The translations under genes and the position numbers were made by a program. Below are positions 60,792 to 64,000 of a stretch of 64,000 nucleotides of DNA, piece after piece (positions within the stretch are counted from its first letter, which is position 1; each line of letters starts with the position of its first letter). Under the pieces are notes generated by a model, which saw nothing but the letters and a program-made list of their open reading frames with translations, had not been told where the DNA came from and did no database searches. The stretch is from Trichomonas tenax (Eukaryota; Parabasalia; Trichomonadida; Trichomonadidae): the NCBI GenBank assembly GCA_023091735.1, contig JALKBU010000146.1:1-64000 (forward strand), in the 5' to 3' direction.

Positions 60792-61205
60792 CTTATATTC
60801 TGTTTTTCTCCCAAAATAAAATAATATTATATTCTTTTAAACATATTCTTTCTAAATCATTGTTTTTCTTAATGTTCATTAAACTAAATATCAATATTTA
60901 ACAAAATATAAATATTTTAAGGCGAAAATTTTTGCTCTGATCTAAATTTATATGGAATAAAGTATCAAAAAGACGAAGCATGTTGATATATGATAGAATT
61001 TGTAAATGGAACTCTTTATATTTTGTGATAAAATTGAATTAATGATCATTTCGAAGTAATTTTTGGCGCAAAGTCGGTAATGAGCCAAATTAGGTGAGTG
61101 AAAGCTGCTGAACGAAGAGTTATCGATGTTATCGAATGGAAAAAAGATTTAGGAATGAAATGTCAATAATTGTCACTTTTAATAAACACGTTATTTTCGT
61201 GAGAA
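60792..61205. other. intergenic region with upstream TGTCACTTTT
   Basis: A+T-rich spacer. TGTCACTTTT at 61171-61180 lies 26 nt before the next ATG. Confidence 0.5.
61171..61180 (+). promoter_or_regulatory. TGTCACTTTT motif
   Basis: A single perfect copy just upstream of the coiled-coil gene, followed by an A+T-rich stretch and TTATTTTCGTGAGAAATG. The same word precedes the gene at 49556 and, farther upstream, the cyclase. Confidence 0.4.
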
Positions 61206-63104
61206 ATGAGCACAAAGCCAGCAGGGGTAGGAAAAGGAACATCGCGGACCGAAAACAAGAATAACGCGGACAATAAATCGAAGAGTGACAAAAATGACTC
61301 TCAAGAACTAAATAATTCGACATCTCTAAAACCTCAGTTAAAAGCAATGCGACGATCACTAGGAAGCCAGGGCGGCTCCATCAACAACTTCAACCCTAAT
61401 ATGCCAGCTCATTTCACAGAGTATGCAACGATTTGCGCGATGCATAAACTCGGAATCACGGAAAAAGACCTTATGTACCCAACAGACATGATCCTCAACA
61501 CGTACTCGACAGACCCCGAGTGTAGGGCCTACGCAAAGCGAGAATTATGCGCAAACGTCGACAAATTAATTCAACAAGTCAAAGAAGAGCGCGAGAGAAT
61601 ACTAAACAACGAAAACAACAAAACGCAAGAAACTACGACAACAACCACACAGATAAGTGAGGCGGGAATGACCATCAATGACAAAGCCGCTTTAAACGCA
61701 CTTGAAAGGCGCCAGAAGCGCGAAGTTGAGCAATTACTTATGGGAGCCATTTCGATGAACCACGCCAACGAAGAAGCGAAAGTGAGAGAGCAGAAAGAGC
61801 TCGAGCAGAAGCGCAAAAGAGAACATGAAATAGCAAAGAACAAAGAACTCGAGAAAGAGAGAGCGAAGAAGAGAATGGAAGAGCAAGCAAAGAAAGAGGA
61901 AAAGTGCAGACAGCAGGAGGAAGAGCTCGCTAAGAAGGCTGAGCAGCAGCAACAAGAGTTCCAGAAGAGATTAGAAGAGGACCAGAAACGCCGCCAAAAG
62001 GAGCAGCAAGAAGAGGAAAAGAAGAGGCAAGAAAAGATGGAAACCGTTATGAAAAAGATCCGTGAAATGGAGGAGGAAAGAAGGAAGAAGATCGACCAGA
62101 GACAATCTGATGCTGAAGAAAGAGAGAAACAGAGACAGCTAAAGATGGAAGAAGAGAAGAAGAAGCACGAGGAAGAATCCAAGAAGAAAGAAGAACAAGC
62201 AAAGTTAATCAAACAGAAAATCGAAGAGAAAATGAAAGAGGAACAAGAAAAGAGAATCAAGAATGCAGAAGAGAAAGATAAGAAAGTCTTGGAGAATATC
62301 CAAAAGGCGGAAGAGCAAAGACTCGAAGTTCAGAAGAAGATGTCTGAGAAGGAAAAATCAAAGTTAGAAAAAGTCACACTTGCCAGGCAGAAAGTTATCG
62401 AGCAGCGCAATGAAATGGAAAAGAGATTGACAGAGTCCGCATTACAAGCAGAGGCGAGAGTCAAGAAGATAGAACACGAAAGATTAGAGCGTGCAATGGC
62501 CGCTGTCAGTGGTGTAACAGATCGTTCGGCAAAAATGGCATCCAAGCTCGAGAAGCAGCGCCAGGATGAAGAAGCAAGAGCGCAGGAGATCGAGAAGAAG
62601 ATGCTTGAGGCCGAAGCAAGAGCGAGAACAATGCAAATTCAATCCAAGAAGGCACTTCTCCAGAATAGCGTCAAACTCAGAGTTTCTAATGAAATCAAGA
62701 CGCAGCAGGCGCAGATCAACGAGAGAAAGAGGCAGAATGAAAAGGAAGAGCTCAGGAGGAAGGTTGACGAGAAGCTTGCAAGAATCGAGCAGGAGCAGGC
62801 CAGGAAGGAAGAAATCAAGCAGAAAAGAGAGAAGTTCAAGCTCCAGCTCGGTCAGGAGAGAAGGAAGATGGAGAGCCAGATGGAGATCCTTAAGAGGGTT
62901 ACGGCTGATGAAGATGACCTCAGAAGGATCGCAACCGAGTTCGGCCTCGATTTCGATGATCTCAAGAGAAGATATAATGAAAGAAGATCCGTTTCTTCAA
63001 TTTTACCTGCAAAGAAAGCGGAAAACAACGATGAAGAAGCCAAGCCCGAAACAGTTCAATCCAACACTGCTGCAAAAAATGTTTCAGGAAGGAAGAAAAA
63101 TTAA
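61206..63104 (+). CDS. long KE-rich coiled-coil protein
   Basis: A 632-aa protein from ATG at 61206. The first ~60 residues are polar and disordered. Residues ~60-125 form a small globular part (FTEYATICAMHKLGITEKDL, then DPECRAYAKRELCANVDKLI). From ~135 to ~570 it is an unbroken, highly charged helix of Glu, Lys, Arg and Gln (EEQAKKEEKCRQQEEELAKK), typical of a single alpha-helix or coiled coil. A short helical end (EDDLRRIATEFGLDFDDLKR) and a polar tail follow. It resembles caldesmon/MAP7-type or trichohyalin-like filament proteins by composition only. A cytoskeletal role is likely. Confidence 0.75.
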   Translation: MSTKPAGVGKGTSRTENKNNADNKSKSDKNDSQELNNSTSLKPQLKAMRRSLGSQGGSINNFNPNMPAHFTEYATICAMHKLGITEKDLMYPTDMILNTYSTDPECRAYAKRELCANVDKLIQQVKEERERILNNENNKTQETTTTTTQISEAGMTINDKAALNALERRQKREVEQLLMGAISMNHANEEAKVREQKELEQKRKREHEIAKNKELEKERAKKRMEEQAKKEEKCRQQEEELAKKAEQQQQEFQKRLEEDQKRRQKEQQEEEKKRQEKMETVMKKIREMEEERRKKIDQRQSDAEEREKQRQLKMEEEKKKHEEESKKKEEQAKLIKQKIEEKMKEEQEKRIKNAEEKDKKVLENIQKAEEQRLEVQKKMSEKEKSKLEKVTLARQKVIEQRNEMEKRLTESALQAEARVKKIEHERLERAMAAVSGVTDRSAKMASKLEKQRQDEEARAQEIEKKMLEAEARARTMQIQSKKALLQNSVKLRVSNEIKTQQAQINERKRQNEKEELRRKVDEKLARIEQEQARKEEIKQKREKFKLQLGQERRKMESQMEILKRVTADEDDLRRIATEFGLDFDDLKRRYNERRSVSSILPAKKAENNDEEAKPETVQSNTAAKNVSGRKKN

Positions 63105-64000
63105 TTTAAATGTTTTTTATATTTTGAGATCTTAGCCATCGCATTTTACTAAGCAGATACGCATATTTATATTGATATATAGATACACTGTTTAAATACC
63201 AATATTAACAAAATATATTTTCAATATCTGATGTTAGTAACAAATATTTTGATGTTTTCTGAGATGCTTCGTGATGCATTGCCATGTTATGCTCTAGACA
63301 ATAGCTAAAGCCGAGATTTTACAAACCTTAATTTATAAGCTCCAAATTTGATATGGTATATAGAGGAAATGCAGTAGATTTTATATTCTAAATTTGGAGA
63401 CCTATAGTGTGGCATGATATGACAATGCAACGATAGTCAGATAGTAAAGATTTACATGTCACAATTCGACATTACTTGTCAAATGGCAGATAATTGGGAC
63501 TATACAGCGTCAAATTTTGATATTTGAAAAAATTTATTTTACACAACTTAATGCAATAAAAGCACTAATTCTGTAATGATTGAGTATTTCTTGAGCTATA
63601 CAGTGTATTTCCGTGGGATTTATGTGGAAATACAATACAAATTTGCGCATGAGGAAATATTTTTCTTTTTTGAAGTTGAATATAAAGCATCACAACGATT
63701 CCTAACCTTGCACAGATTATTTTAGTATTGTGGAACGCAATGTCAACAAGTACATTTCCAGCAGGAAAGCTATCTTTAGATGCTTAGATCCAATGGTAAT
63801 TTGAAACAGCAATATATTCTATAGTTTACAATAGTAGACAGGTTTGCAACACATTAGACTGGTTTTTCGTGCCACTGTAATATAAAAAATAGAAGACAGG
63901 TTTTGTGATCTGAAACAAAAATAAGGTCATGTCACGAACTCGATAGTAAATGATAAACTTGGTAGTGCCCCACTTTTTGAGTGTATTGGGCCAAATAACC
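63105..64000. other. intergenic region to right edge
   Basis: A+T-rich, no gene recognised. ACATGTCACA and ACTTGTCAAATGGCA words at about 63455-63487 resemble the left-end repeats at 905-1227. Confidence 0.5.

Overview
The window looks like nuclear DNA of a parabasalid flagellate (trichomonad), most like Tritrichomonas or Trichomonas. Reasons: A+T-rich intergenic stretches between long, almost intronless genes; one gene interrupted by a 25-nt intron whose 3' end (TCTAACATTCAG) closely resembles the trichomonad branch-point/acceptor motif ACTAACACACAG; several stop codons merged with or close to a TAAA tetranucleotide, the trichomonad poly(A) signal; and a typical gene mix of BEACH protein, multi-membrane PAS/nucleotide cyclase, HECT ligase, VPS9 protein, ABCA half-transporters, SLC44-like transporter and long coiled coils. 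The species is an inference. I recognised no rRNA, tRNA or CRISPR.

Layout. 1-900: minus-strand remnants of two surface-type gene families (beta-helix-like and F5/8-C-like). 905-1227: degenerate repeats. 1251-12948: three plus-strand genes (low-molecular-weight phosphatase, UBL/UBA-like protein, giant BEACH-WD40 protein). 12949-19050: accessory region with a beta-helix-family gene, a 1.49-kb foldback element and a decayed gene. 19051-23727: adenylyl cyclase-like receptor. 23858-24498: another beta-helix remnant. 24659-31916: HECT ligase and a small unknown gene, both minus. 31917-39912: two gene-poor stretches around one 138-aa gene. 39913-43336: SLC44-like transporter and a spliced alpha-helical-repeat gene, converging. 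44371-45018: an intact non-autonomous Mutator-like element with 9-bp target duplication. 45950-54131: probable spliced gene, triple winged-helix-like protein, His-rich/acidic-tailed protein, VPS9 protein and coiled-coil protein. 55170-60791: two ABCA-type half-transporters head to head, the minus-strand one broken. 61206-63104: KE-rich coiled-coil protein.

There are no operons; genes appear to be separate transcription units. Functional themes are membrane traffic (BEACH, VPS9), ubiquitin signalling (HECT, UBA), cyclic nucleotide signalling, lipid/choline transport and cytoskeletal coiled coils. The most notable items are the foldback element, whose outer arms read as identical while its inner arms carry diverged copies of one protein-like segment; the Mutator-like MITE; the 25-nt intron; a cluster of TGTCACTTTT motifs ahead of one gene and single copies ahead of others; and two genes with in-frame TAG codons.
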